Below are positions 29,152-40,587 of a stretch of 64,000 bases of DNA, in pieces. The DNA is from Paralichthys olivaceus (taxonomy: Eukaryota; Chordata; Actinopteri; Pleuronectiformes; Paralichthyidae): NCBI RefSeq assembly GCF_024713975.1, contig NC_091102.1:8003001-8067000 (forward strand). The letters are read 5' to 3'. Numbering within the stretch: the first letter of the stretch is position 1; each line of letters starts with the position of its first letter. The position numbers and the translations under genes are program-made. Under the pieces are notes generated by a model that was not told where the DNA came from, searched no databases, and saw nothing but the letters and a program-made list of their open reading frames with translations.

Positions 29152-32100
29152 CTAAGCGTTGCAGGTGACACTGTGGCTGAGGTCGCCGTTGATTCCGACT
29201 CCTACATTACTGCCCGTTTCATTGGGAATGTCATAGACTGTGTCGTCGAGCATGTCGTATGTCGTGTCGTTAGGGGCGTCGTCTGTGGGCTCACTGGCTG
29301 AGTCATGGGCTCCATCATCGGTCGGCTCTTTGCATGTGGAGGTTCTCGGCGGCTCCAAGACGGCCTTTCCCATCGGCCTGTTCTGCGGTGAAGTGGAGTT
29401 GCACATGAGACACAGAAGCGAGGAGCAGTCCCACAGGCCCTGGGTCATGTTGGAGGAGAAGAGCCTCCGACACGGATGACAGAACTGGTAGAAGACCAGC
29501 ATGAAGAAGATGGCTATGGCGTAGGCGACCAGCAGCTGCAGCACCAGCAGTGGTGCGCAGATGAACTTGTAGAAGTCTGTTTTGTAGATGTACCACAGCA
29601 GAAGCAGGGAGGCGTTCTCCACAAAGCGCAGCATGTAGTACACGGCCATGCGATACCAGTTCTGGGACTTATTGATGAGGTCTGGGTCGTTGAGTTTCAC
29701 CTGCACGGCCGACCAGCAGAACATGTTGATGCCGGCGTAGAGGAAGGTGAGCAAGCAAAGCACGATGGTGGTTCCCACCCTGGTCAGAGTCTTTTCTATA
29801 TTCTCTGGGAACGGCGAGTGACTCTGCCAGAACAGGATCCAGGGGTAGAGGAAGAAAACAAGGAAGTTCAGCAGAACCACAGGCAGGACCCAGAGCTGTA
29901 GCACGGAGCTGAACAGCACCAGCACCACCACACGGGTGGCGATCTCGAAGCTCCTCCACAGGAAGATGCACAGATACGCCATCGGCCGGATGTCCACTTC
30001 ATAGTCGTCATATTTGATCTTAATGGCCAGGATGTTGCAGCGCAGGGCTCCGTACACAATGGACAGGAGGGAGATCACCATCAGTGTGCCTGACATGAAC
30101 AATGAGAGAAATACGAGGACGCCATCAATGAAAGGAAAGAGTCACATTAGGTCTATTTCCAGGAGGGAAAGTTGAGTTTCTTTCTATGCAAGAAGGAAAA
30201 TTGTTCAGCACCTTTTCAAGTATAAAGCTGCCAAGAAGATATAAATATATATACAGTGTGAAATATGAGTATATATAACACATCTTTAGTGATAGACTTA
30301 AAACAGTTTGAGGTTAATAATAAGAGTTTCACTAAATACAGAGAAATTCAACTATGATAGGATTTGTTTGCGTGTAAGGAAATGTTTAGAGAAAGAGAAC
30401 TATAAAATAAATGTTATAGTTAACATACTGTAACTGTGGATGAGCTGCAGCCTCATATTATCATCAGACTAACTTTGGATGAGGATGAATAGATTTTATC
30501 ACGAGCACTGAAAGGACACAATGAAGGAATCTTCTAGTGTGAATGGTAGGAGGGGTTACAGCAAACAACAATGTTTTAAAAGCACAATAGTTGATGTGTT
30601 TTTCTGTCACACTAGGCGTCTCTCAATCAAAACAATAGAACACAGTTAGGAGACGGTTTCCTTCAGCGTTTATGCTTCAGTTATTTTTTTACCAGGAGCC
30701 AAATGAAGAGAAGTGATCTCTCCTGGTCCAAAATAAACAGACTTTGGCAGACGCAAAGCACGAGACACTGAGTGCTACCTTGATTAACTTAACAGATTTC
30801 TCAGGGTTTGATAATTTGGGTTGATTAAAGTCCACAACTCAACTTGTCTTATCAGTTTAATGCAGAAAAGACACACATTACACTTTTAGAGTACATATGG
30901 ACACCTGAGTGTGGTTTTAAGACAGAAGTGACAAGGCCCTGAAGCTTTTGTTCACCACTTCCTGGTCATTAAACCGGCAGGCGTGAAATAGAAGAGCAGC
31001 AGCTTCAGAGAACATGAAAGTGACCCACTGTATTTATGACCTCTTGTGTTTGGTCCTAAAGCAGAGAACAGATGGTGTGAGAACCTGTGAGTTCATCTCA
31101 GTGACAGAAGCACACACTTCTCACACATACTGACCCCTGATCAGCAATTTACTGAGACAATCATCAATATCAGATAACTGACTAAATCAAAGAGTCCAGA
31201 GTCCCTCCCCCCGTACCCCCCTAACCTCTACCGATGGACACCCCCTGCTGCAGGACGCAGATGTAGAGCTGTAGGGTGAGCTGGGGGGCCGATCCCAGGA
31301 AGGCCTGGATGACCGAGGTGCGGGCGAAGGCTGCTCGGTGCGTAAACAGTTTCCCCTCCGCCTGCCCCACCTGCCGCTCCACCTCCTCAGACTGACCCCC
31401 GCGGGGCATCTGCTTCTTCCTGGTGATGCTGACATACGGCTCCTCTACTCGGCCCACGCTGCCATAGATACAGAACGCCTCCAGACACCTGCAATGCAAC
31501 AGCAGCGGGAGAACAGAGATCATGAGGAGCTGCAGACTCTCTGACGTGTAGAGGAACTCACTGAAGGGCTGCAGAATGATGCATTACAGAAACAAACAAT
31601 TAAATATCACATTCAAACATCAGTCACATAATTAACATGCTGATGTTTAACAGGGGCCTGTAGTTTAGTTTAGCTTGTTTAGAACATTTTTAAAAAGGTG
31701 AAATCGTCCCATAATGTCAGACTAGTGTGTTATCTAGATCACCATGGTAACCAATGCTGCACCACTAACCTGCTCCACAGATCAGTTCAGTCATTCGTGG
31801 TCAGTGGCTGATTCTATTGATGACTAATAATAAACTTTATCTACTGTTCAAAAAGGAAACTTTCCTAAACATGATATTCTCCTGAAGGTGACGATCGTCA
31901 GCACTGAGAGTTTGTCAACTATTAAACATTTCGATTGGAAATAAACGAGTAAATAAATCAAATCTGAACGGCACATACAGTTCATTTCACACCCTCAAAT
32001 ATCAGTCCTCTTTCTCATTGATGCTCAGAAACACCCTAACTCACACTTTTCTAAGAAAGTGTAAAAGATCCTGGATCCACCTTCTGATGCAGATCTGCAC

Positions 32101-34790
32101 CACAAAGGTTCATGGTAATCCCTCTTTTAGTTTTTGCGTAATCTTACTAAGCAACAGACAAACAAACACAATCAGATGAAAACCTCCTTGGTGAAGGTAA
32201 CATGAACTACAGTGCAACCAGTTCCTAAACTGTACTCATTGTTTTTTCAGAGACACTACGAAATACAATGTATGACTTCAAGAGGAGATTCGTACTTTCA
32301 ACACTACATCCTCTTAAACAAGTATTCTTCCCATCATCTACACCTTTCTAAATCAGCTCTAACGTAAGTGATGGTGTGAGTGCACATGACGTTCAAATTT
32401 GACTTCCCATAATTCTAAAATATATACGTTCAAAAGTTACAGCTTTTCAGTATGAAACTCCATCTTAGAGTTTCCATGTTTGAGCTGTAGCTGAGTGAGA
32501 GGACAAAGACGCAGTATTGTGTTGCACTTAATTTGTGTAACTCAGACTGCGAGGCTTCTTATTAGCTTTACAGAACATTTAATTACGTTTCTGGATTCTA
32601 TTCCCATCTCTTTTACTCTGGAGTCACTTGAGAAACAGAATCTGCTCATGGCCCGAATACAGAGGAGGAATGTTTTCAACACTTTACAGGTAAACATGAT
32701 GTTCAAAGACTGATCAGAAAACATATGTGTTGGTGGAGGAGAGCAGATTTGACTAAAGCATTAAAAAACTTGGGAAATCTTCAGTAGTTTCAGCCAAATG
32801 ATTTTAATGAACCACATAAACAATCAGGTTTGTTTTTAATGATAAACTACATGAGATTAAGACAATCTGGTCTCAATTTGATATCTATGTGTCTCTGTTA
32901 TAACGAATGGCAGAAGATCTGTCAGAGACAGTGAGTCACAGTCATCAGCTGCTAAGATACTTAAATGCAGATGTGGGCAAAGAGCCAGAGGTCGAGGCGG
33001 CTCCCAGTCGATAAAGAAGCACTTAAAACCAGCCAGGCAGGAGGATTTAATTCACAGTGGAACTGAGGGACAGACTGATTATCACCGAGTCACACGCATA
33101 CTGAAGCTTTTAACAAAACATCCAAGTCTCATTCAAGGATGCAGTGATAGATATCAGGCCCACACTCAGGGAGTTCACGGAGTTTTAAGTGAATGTGTGA
33201 AAACGGACAGAGTTGAATCAAAATAAATAATCTAAACTCGGTGTGGCACATCAGCTCATTCATGTCTTCGACCACGAAGCTCAAACATCCAGAGGAGGTT
33301 ACAATAAGTGAAACACATTTTTGAGCTGAGGACAAATTCAAACGGTTTAAAGCTGCAGGAAAAAATGTTTTTTTGTAAAACTGTTCCCAAGACAAAAACA
33401 CTTAACAGGCTGATTAAACTCCACTTCTATTTATGAGCACAGTCATGGAGCATTAAGAGCTGCAGATTTGACAGGAGGAAAATAAAACCAAATAGATATA
33501 GACGTACAGAGTCATTCCTGCTTCGACACAAAAGAAAAAGAACTCATGTCTGAGACATTAGGCGTGTTGTGTTGGGTGGATCATACCGAGAAGAGGAAGT
33601 GTGGACATTTCCCTCTGTGGCTGTGCTGTCAGAGATAAGGAGCTATGGGGTGACATGTGCTATTCTTGGTTGTGCTCTTCACTGAAGGAAGATGTGGAGG
33701 TCTGAGAAATAACCGTTCAAATGCACTCGAGGGGGAAAGGAGATCATGTCCACAGAGGCCACAGCTGGGGAATCAGCATATACTGTGAGGGGCGTCTGCT
33801 CAGCTGGGCGACCAAAGGAAATACTGTTTATACAAAATAAAACAAAGGCTAAGTCTCAGTTATGTGTATGGCTAACAATTATTTATCATTTACTTTATAT
33901 TTTCTACTTCACAACTCCTGATAAAACAATCTCCTCGCTGCCCCGTGGCAAAGTAACCACACCCACAGATTCAGTTTACTAGAATTACTAGAAAGACAGG
34001 AAAAGTTGCATATCTAAAATCATCAAATATTTATCTTTTGTTTAACAAATTCTAATGAATCGATCATTTAAATAGTTGCTGATTGCTGTTCTGTCAATCC
34101 AGCCCACTGTGCTTAATGAGCAAACAGTTTCCTCTCTAGTGTTTCCATGTGATCCCTGTGGTCAGATCTCCTGCTGTGTGTATGTTTGAATGGGGGGGGT
34201 CTGTATGCAGGATTAGGCTCTGATTCCAGAGACAGATGGTCCAGAGCTTACCCAGGGAAACCCCAGGCCCCTTATTCCTCTGCTCTGAAGCACTGTATGC
34301 AGATGTTTAAAGGTCCCTGCATCAGAGCGCAGCAGCCACATGATGTATGTATGTCATCTGCTTTATGTGCTCCAGGCTTCATGCCGAGTGATTTCATGAA
34401 TAAATCAGCCCCAGCTCGGCCTGTGAGATCACCATGAAGATGATCAAACAGTGGAGATCCCAACTGAGAGAGCTCTGGCTGTATATGGAACATGTATCAA
34501 TGAGGAGTGGGAGCATTGATCAGCTTTTTATTTCCGATGGCACAGATACGCTTTCATTGCTCCGGCACGTGAGCAGCCAGTCGAAGAAGAAAAGAACCCG
34601 AGAACAGATGAAAACAACAGCATGTGTGCAAAGCGTCGATCAAAGCATCAGTAAGCAGCTTATGTGTGCAGAGGCCGGGGACATGTTTTTAACGAGAGAA
34701 ACCATCCGTGGAGTCGACACCTGTGCGTAATGACGCTGGTTTCATGGCCTGGTGCAGAGGAGATGAAGAACACTGTGGTCCAGTGTGTGT

Positions 34791-34853
<63 letters not shown>

Positions 34854-35134
34854 CCGAGCATTAGAGACACACACACGTAAACAACTGACCTGACTATGGG
34901 TCCGAGCTGCAGGATGTGCAGCAGCAGGATGAGCGGTCGGTCCCTGCTCAGGTCCCGGTGGATGAAGGTGAGGGTAAGCTGGACGAGCACGGACGGTACG
35001 AGCGTGAAGAGGAGCGTGAGCGCCTGCCAGATCTGGTCTCCGGCGGAGCGGTACGTGGAGCTCAGGTAGAGAGCCGCCGTGGTCTCGGCCGTGAACAGGG
35101 ACACCGACACAAAGATGGAACTGGGGACGCGCAT
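29152..35134 (-). CDS. xk: XK membrane transport protein (Kell complex subunit), complete
   Basis: Three exons: 34890-35134 (ATG at 35134), 31226-31488 and 29152-30089, phases 2 and 1, giving 481 residues. Human XK has 444 and the same three-exon plan. Landmarks are the opening [70 protein letters not shown] and [14 protein letters not shown]. Several hydrophobic stretches of about 20 residues fit the ten-helix XK fold. Family knowledge: XK proteins are plasma-membrane lipid scramblase components, and human XK pairs with Kell and VPS13A; the EPYVSIT loop implicated in VPS13A binding is kept. The excess length is in the tail, where EPTDD recurs and YDML and VYDI occur in an acidic setting. That tail does not resemble the mammalian one. 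Confidence 0.95.
30090..31225 (-). other. xk intron 2, no further features
   Basis: AT-rich DNA between xk exons 3 and 2. I saw no open frame with splice sites and no clear repeat family. Confidence 0.5.
32060..32215 (-). repeat. Reverse copy of the GGTGCAGATCC dispersed-repeat family
   Basis: The plus strand reads 'tggatccaccttctgatgca', 'agtttttgcgtaatcttact' and 'aacctccttggtgaaggta', the reverse-strand form of the family. It lies in the larger xk intron. Confidence 0.65.
34783..34852. repeat. (GT)n(GA)n compound microsatellite
   Basis: About 52 bases of GT followed by 18 of GA, ending 38 bases from the xk exon 1 donor on the intronic side. Translations of this stretch are low-complexity artefacts. 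Confidence 0.95.
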
Positions 35135-35400
35135 CCTCGCTCACTCCGCCATCTGGGGAACGCGGCGCGCTGCTTCGCTCAGGGCCCGTTCATCCATCCC
35201 GCAGGCACCGAGCTCTCTCGGTGTCCGGCCACACTGGACGGCGGAGAGTCGGGGGCACACGCCGCCGCAGCAGCTGCAGGGAGGTTGGATGTTTTCACAG
35301 CCAGGTGTCGTACCGGCGTGGGACTGGAGGGGGCGACAGTGGCGCTGCACTCTCCTGTGCGCACCGCAGACAGTGACAGCGAGTGACATTTATTGTATTT
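35135..35400 (-). promoter_or_regulatory. xk: xk 5' UTR and CpG-rich promoter region
   Basis: About 260 bases upstream of the xk ATG are rich in CG dinucleotides ('gaacgcggcgcgctgcttcg', 'gtcgtaccggcgtgggactg'), against AT-rich DNA beyond 35400. The ATG context on the minus strand is 'cccagatggcgga' upstream with GCGATGCGCG-like sequence around the start. No TATA box was seen. The transcription start cannot be placed from sequence alone. Confidence 0.5.
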
Positions 35401-35700
35401 ATTCATTTTGATATGGAGTTGTTCAAATTGAGGGAATATTAAAAACAATAATGAGGATTTATGTGTAAACACAATTCATGCATGGATATGAAGAAATATA
35501 ATGTATATTAATATAATGATATCATTTTATAAAATTCCATTTATTTTGTTTGTATGGTATATTTGTATCTATTTGTTGATTGTAGGACTTGTAGATGTTG
35601 ATTCAACACAACATAACAAACTATATAAATAAAGAAATAAACTGAAAACACTCAAATTAAGATATCATTTCCTTATTGGTCCTGGTTTTTACAGAGTTAA

Positions 35701-36427
35701 AGGAGAAGTTCGGTTTTTTTCAACCTGGTCCTTATTTCCAGCATATGGTGTGTAGATCCACTCACCCATAAAGGTTTGGAGTGAGGTGCTTTGCATTACA
35801 GTATTCTTTTAAAGCAGCTGTGTCCTGGTGCTCGGGCGTATTCACCCGGTTTGCTGATTAAACAGGAAGACAACTCGCTCTCGGTTCGCTAAGCTAACGC
35901 TAGCTCCGAGGCTGCTGGTTAGCCCGCTGAAGTTAGCTAGCCCTTAACCGGGTGAATACGCCCGAGCACCAGGACACAGCTGCTTTAAAAGAATCCTGTA
36001 CAGTGAAGCACCTGATAAGTGTTCTGCCATGTTGCGCAAAACTAGCAGCCGCAAACTCCGTGTAAACAAACACATCTGATCGTCAGCTGTGCAGCGGCTG
36101 CGCGCCTCGGTGACGTCACCCCAGTGAAAGCCCGGGATGTAAACAAAGCTACTCGTTAAGCTAACGCTAGCTCCGAGGCTAGCGAGACTCACAGGGAACT
36201 AGAGCTGGAGATTCATGGTAAATCAAGAGTTTCGCGGCAGATAATGTTTATTTAGAGGCTGTATGGTGGATGCCCCGAACCCTTGCGTTGTATGGATATA
36301 CGCTGATCACGTTTGGATCTAAAAGCGTCCGAAGGACTCCAAGTTACTCCAAACCTTTATGGGTGAGTAGATCTACATACCATGTGCTGGAAATAAGGAC
36401 CAGGTTGAAAAAAACCGAACTTCTCCT
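35701..36427. mobile_element. Complex TTAA-flanked foldback MITE
   Basis: The element is bounded by TTAA at 35697-35700 and 36428-36431. It has near-perfect 82-base terminal inverted repeats (35701-35782 and 36346-36427) starting AGGAGAAGTTCGG. A second inverted pair of about 70 bases sits inside (about 35787-35857 and 35942-36013; GCTCGGGCGTATTCACCCGG is part of it). In addition AAGCTAACGCTAGCTCCGAG occurs as a direct repeat near 35890 and 36158. There is no transposase frame. TTAA target duplication suggests mobilisation by a piggyBac-like enzyme. It lies 0.6 kb upstream of the xk start, so it could affect xk, which is inference. Confidence 0.85.
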
Positions 36428-36844
36428 TTAAGTGACAGTTGTGACATGGATATTTCCATCCGCTGTTTCTTAGATTAAAAAAGGTCATATTTTGTCTATG
36501 TACATATGTTGAGGTCTGATATTCTCAAACATCTGTCAACAGTACGGTGCTTGGCAAGTGAGTTGTTTATAAATGTATCTCCATCAATACACTGGATACT
36601 GAACATCATAATCATTGTTGAATGTTTTACAATGTAGAGACTCAGTTGCTTGTTTCTTTATGTTGTTTGAGCTAAATCAGTGAATGTGTAAATTAAATTG
36701 AAACTCTTTGAGATTTGTACAGATAAATAATCTTCTAGTGATTCAGACGGGTGTAATTATAATAAATGTAGTCTATATAATAGGTAACACTGGTAACGTG
36801 AATTTTTAAAATATTATAATAATGGTGCGATGGATTTCTACAGT

Positions 36845-37080
36845 AAGTGAACAGTGAGGGAGATTTAGTGGTATCTAGTGGTGAGAATGAAAATTGCAAC
36901 CAACTGAGACCTCTCACTCACCCTTCAAATTCATGAATGTTTGTCCCTTCGGGGCCACTGTAGCAACATGGTGGACTCCATGGAGTGGGGTCCACTAAGT
37001 TGTTCCTCTTAAAGTAAAGAAAACTGTGGAAAACAATCACTCTTTGTTTCAGGTTTTTTTTCAATATCAGATATGTTTTT
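36845..37080 (+). repeat. MITE-like fragment ('tttagtggtatctagtggtg')
   Basis: The phrase 'gagatttagtggtatctagtg' with 'gcaaccaactgagacctctc' and 'actcacccttcaaattcatg' recalls a dispersed teleost MITE. It is distantly like the family at 24542 and 59843. Termini were not identified. Confidence 0.4.
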
Positions 37081-37504
37081 GTGAATAAAACCATTAATCA
37101 TACTCACTGGTCATTTTAGCAAAAAGAAACAGATGCAGAATAAACAGCTTTTGCCACATTAGCAGAACTTAATGTGATATGTTCAGGGGCAAGACATTTG
37201 GATCAGAACTTAAATAAATGCACCAACTTTTAAATTATTAAAACATTAACAAATAAATTAAAAGGAAAAGCAATAAAACAATGTTATAAGACAAACAATG
37301 GTGAAAGTAGTTAGCAGTTAATTTTCCGGCACCAAAGCTGTAGATGTGTAGACTGCAGGTTGGTTTAATTTATAATGAAGCATCTCTGTTTTATAAGCTT
37401 TTCATATGTTTTGTATTTAAGTAATTACAGGAACTATTAAGATGTCAAATAAATGTATTGAAATTTTTTCAGTAACACGATAACACAAGATAGCCGTAAT
37501 GCAC

Positions 37505-37546
37505 CTTGACGTTGGTTGCCACGCGCCAATAGACCGAACAAAGAAT
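37505..37546 (+). repeat. Short dispersed fragment, also at 44051
   Basis: The pattern GTTGGTTGCCACSCGCCARTA, followed by ACCGAAYAAAGAA, occurs both here and at 44051-44089. In the second copy it supplies the first AATAAA beyond the grpr stop codon. Confidence 0.6.
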
Positions 37547-38317
37547 GTACTGAAATTTAACATTTCTAAAAAAACTGATGTATTAAGGGACATGGGCAGA
37601 AAACCCAAGTACAAGAACCTTGAATTTAAGTAGTAAGTCACTTAGGAATTCTGAGGCACAATACTACAAACTGTTTATATGATATATTATATTTATCTTT
37701 GTTGTGTGAAACTGCAAGAAGATAAATAAATCATAATAAAATACTATTATTCAACGAAAGATGATTGAGTATTACGATGGAGTAGGAAATATGTGCATGG
37801 GAACTCCAGGAAATGAATGCTCCTGGCTCCTTGGGAGCAATAATTTTACCGTCCAATTTAGAGGAGATCAAAGATTTCCTAGTGTGGAAGAAAACGTGTT
37901 TTTTGTCTAAACTGGGTTGGAAAAACAAAAGATGCTTCTCAAAGAAGGAATAGTCAAGCATAAAATCCCTGAAGCAGTAATGTAGAGTTGTTATGTGTCG
38001 GTATTGACGTTGGATGTGAATCCCGAAACAAAGAATTGTCAAATATGGCGTACATCATTGCCATAAGCTGTATATCCCTGAGTTGCTGCATAAACAGTAT
38101 TGCATCAGTAATAATAATGATACTTTAAGTACTATTCACCATAATACCTCTGTAGTAATGTCAATTATAACATTTTGAAAACAAACTGTTAGTTTTAATA
38201 TTGACCTTTCTACTTGTGATCCTATTGGTTTTACTTCCTCCTCTCAGTGTAATAATTATATTTACAATAAAGTGCCACCAACATGAACTACGTGTCCAGT
38301 GTTTATTATTGTTATCC

Positions 38318-38348
<31 letters not shown>

Positions 38349-38355
38349 CGATGAT
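38318..38355. repeat. (ATG)n trinucleotide microsatellite
   Basis: About 12 ATG units with one ACG interruption. It is not part of any supported gene. Confidence 0.9.
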
Positions 38356-40587
38356 AGACTGTTTATTCTCTCATGAGTCGGAGTCGTTGTACCAGCAGGT
38401 GGCAGCAGAGGCCTTCAGTTCAGCAGGCTGCTGTCCATGGTGCTGAAGAAATAAAACCCCTCTAACACACACTGACCATATTTCAAGGGTTCAAAAGTAA
38501 TTGGACACTTTTACATATGTTCTGAGCAGATGTGCACATAAACTCAGACGTTGCTCAGAGATGACTAAGATGTGACAGTAGTGGAGTTGTCTATCCATCT
38601 GAAGAGTGAGGAGGTGAGAGAGATGTCTAATGTAGTTGGGTTTTATAAAATCATCAGTTGGGTATGGAATTTCAGAAAATAGCAGATGAGTCATTTGACC
38701 GAGCTGCACGTGTCATGGGTCGAAAGAACAGCTCTTGACCCACACTGGGATTCAAATTCACTATTTCTATTTACTTTTCAATTTTATTTGATTTCTGGAA
38801 ATCATCTTGCAACCCCTGTCTCTGTGTTTTGTGTTCCCTGGCCCCTAGTTTGCTTTAATGTATAATTTTCATTCTGTAAGACATTTTATTTCTACCCCAT
38901 AATTTCGGTTGGCTGTCACTTTTCAGACTTGACCATTTGAGATCCAAAACTCATGAGTGATAACATCATAGTAATAACACACAGTGTACTGCTCCATTTG
39001 AGCAGCTGAAGCATTTCATATCCTGAGTTTTGCAGGTCAGCCATGTTTGCTACAGCGTTATCATGCATAGTGCCATTTCCAAGGTGATTCAAGAGGTTAT
39101 CTTAAGTCGAGATTGTGTGTGAGACGCTTTGAATCATATTTTGATAAGAAATGAGTTGAAAGGAGTTGAACAAGAGGACAAATGCCACATAGATATGAAC
39201 GTGGGAATAAAGGTCATCTCATGAATGTACAATTAATTAAGTTTTTGACAGCAAAAAGTAAAATAAAGCTAAAAGAAATGCAAAGTGAACCAAAACTTTT
39301 CTGAAATGGAAAGACGTGAGGATAATGGAGCCAGTGAGTTGGGGAGGTTGCCTTTACATCAAAGAAGAACAGAAGAAGTTATAGCTCTGAAAAACATGAT
39401 TTGGTTCATCTGGTTATGACCCGAAATAGCAGACGGTGGAATCTGTATCGTTTATTCTCTCATTCACGTTCCTGTTTGATGGCTCTTTCCGCCCTCGGTC
39501 TTTACACAACTGGTCGAAAAACAAATTATAAACATTTTGTGTGGAAAAACTTCTGAGAATTAGTAACTCTGCAGCTATTTTGTTCTTTGAAAAGATTTTT
39601 AGTCAATTTGGAGTAAAGTTCTCAGATGTCAGAGAAACCAAAATGGCTCAAGTCATGCTCTGAGAAGCACATTTTTCATCTGTCTTATCTACAGCCTTGA
39701 TACAGGAAAACTCAATTTGCATTTATATTAGAAAATGATTATGAGGCCCAGTTAGAGCCATCTGAGGCACCAGGAAATAACACCCCATTATGACTTCAGC
39801 GTGAGATGATGTCAGGGTACAGGACTTGTCTTGTGACCTGTCCTCCTGTGTGTGTGTGTGTTTGTGTGTATCTGTGTGTGTGTGTAGGATTCCTGGTTCT
39901 CCTCTCTCGCCATTCAACCTGAGTTCCTGCAGCTGACCAAATACTCAATGCTATATATGCATCATAACAAAACCATAGTCTTATTCATCCAGACTCCACA
40001 CCATCGCTCACTCAAATAATAAACACGCTTTGACCAAGTTTCAAACGGTGTTGGAAACCTTGGATCTGGCCTATTGGATTTACTGATTCCCAGCTTTGGC
40101 CATTCATCGTGCTCTGATACCACATTTCCAGTTCCCTTAACTCACTACAACTCCAGTTGCAAATAACTGCCTTCATAATGGTTCACTGTCTCCTGGTCTG
40201 CATTTGCATTCACACAGTCATAACAGTGTTTGAGACTGCATGGACACTGCAGTCATTTTGAAAATGGAAAATACAGGTTTGACCTTTAATTCCACACTTA
40301 AGATGATGTTGTGAGCTGTGGCAGAAGCAACTCTTTTCCTCCTGTGTATGTGTGTTCCCTCCGGAAGTAAATACACTGAAGATAACTTAAATTTTTTACA
40401 ACCTTGAAAGAAAAAAAAGTGCAATGCCTTCAAACCAATTATTCCAGCCCTGCAATCTTGACAGCATTTTAGAGTGTAATGCGTAAAATGACGCACCAAC
40501 AGGAGGGCGTATAGTTTAAAAGCAAGTCACCAAACGCAAGAGGATACACCAGACTCTCCTGCTGGACACCTCTGTCTCCTCCCTGCT

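Larger units (their letters stand above)
31489..34889 (-). other. xk intron 1
   Basis: It holds the reverse GGTGCAGATCC repeat at 32060, a short 'acatgctgatgtttaacagg' repeat near 31636 that echoes one near 16922, and a GT/GA microsatellite next to exon 1. No coding frame is supported. Confidence 0.5.
36432..40587. other. xk-grpr intergenic region, no gene seen
   Basis: AT-rich DNA with no supported gene. It contains a MITE-like fragment at about 36845-37080, a fragment at 37505-37546 that recurs beyond grpr, an (ATG)n run at 38318 and a short TG-rich tract at 39847-39884. The grpr promoter should lie at its right end; no clear TATA box or CpG patch was found there. Confidence 0.55.

Noticed and set aside
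29476-29901. 141-residue plus-strand frame opposite xk exon 3
   Set aside because: It is an antisense shadow of the xk coding exon; composition follows the xk codons.
34916-35411. Plus-strand frames of 110-156 residues opposite xk exon 1
   Set aside because: Shadows of GC-rich xk coding and promoter sequence, no independent support.
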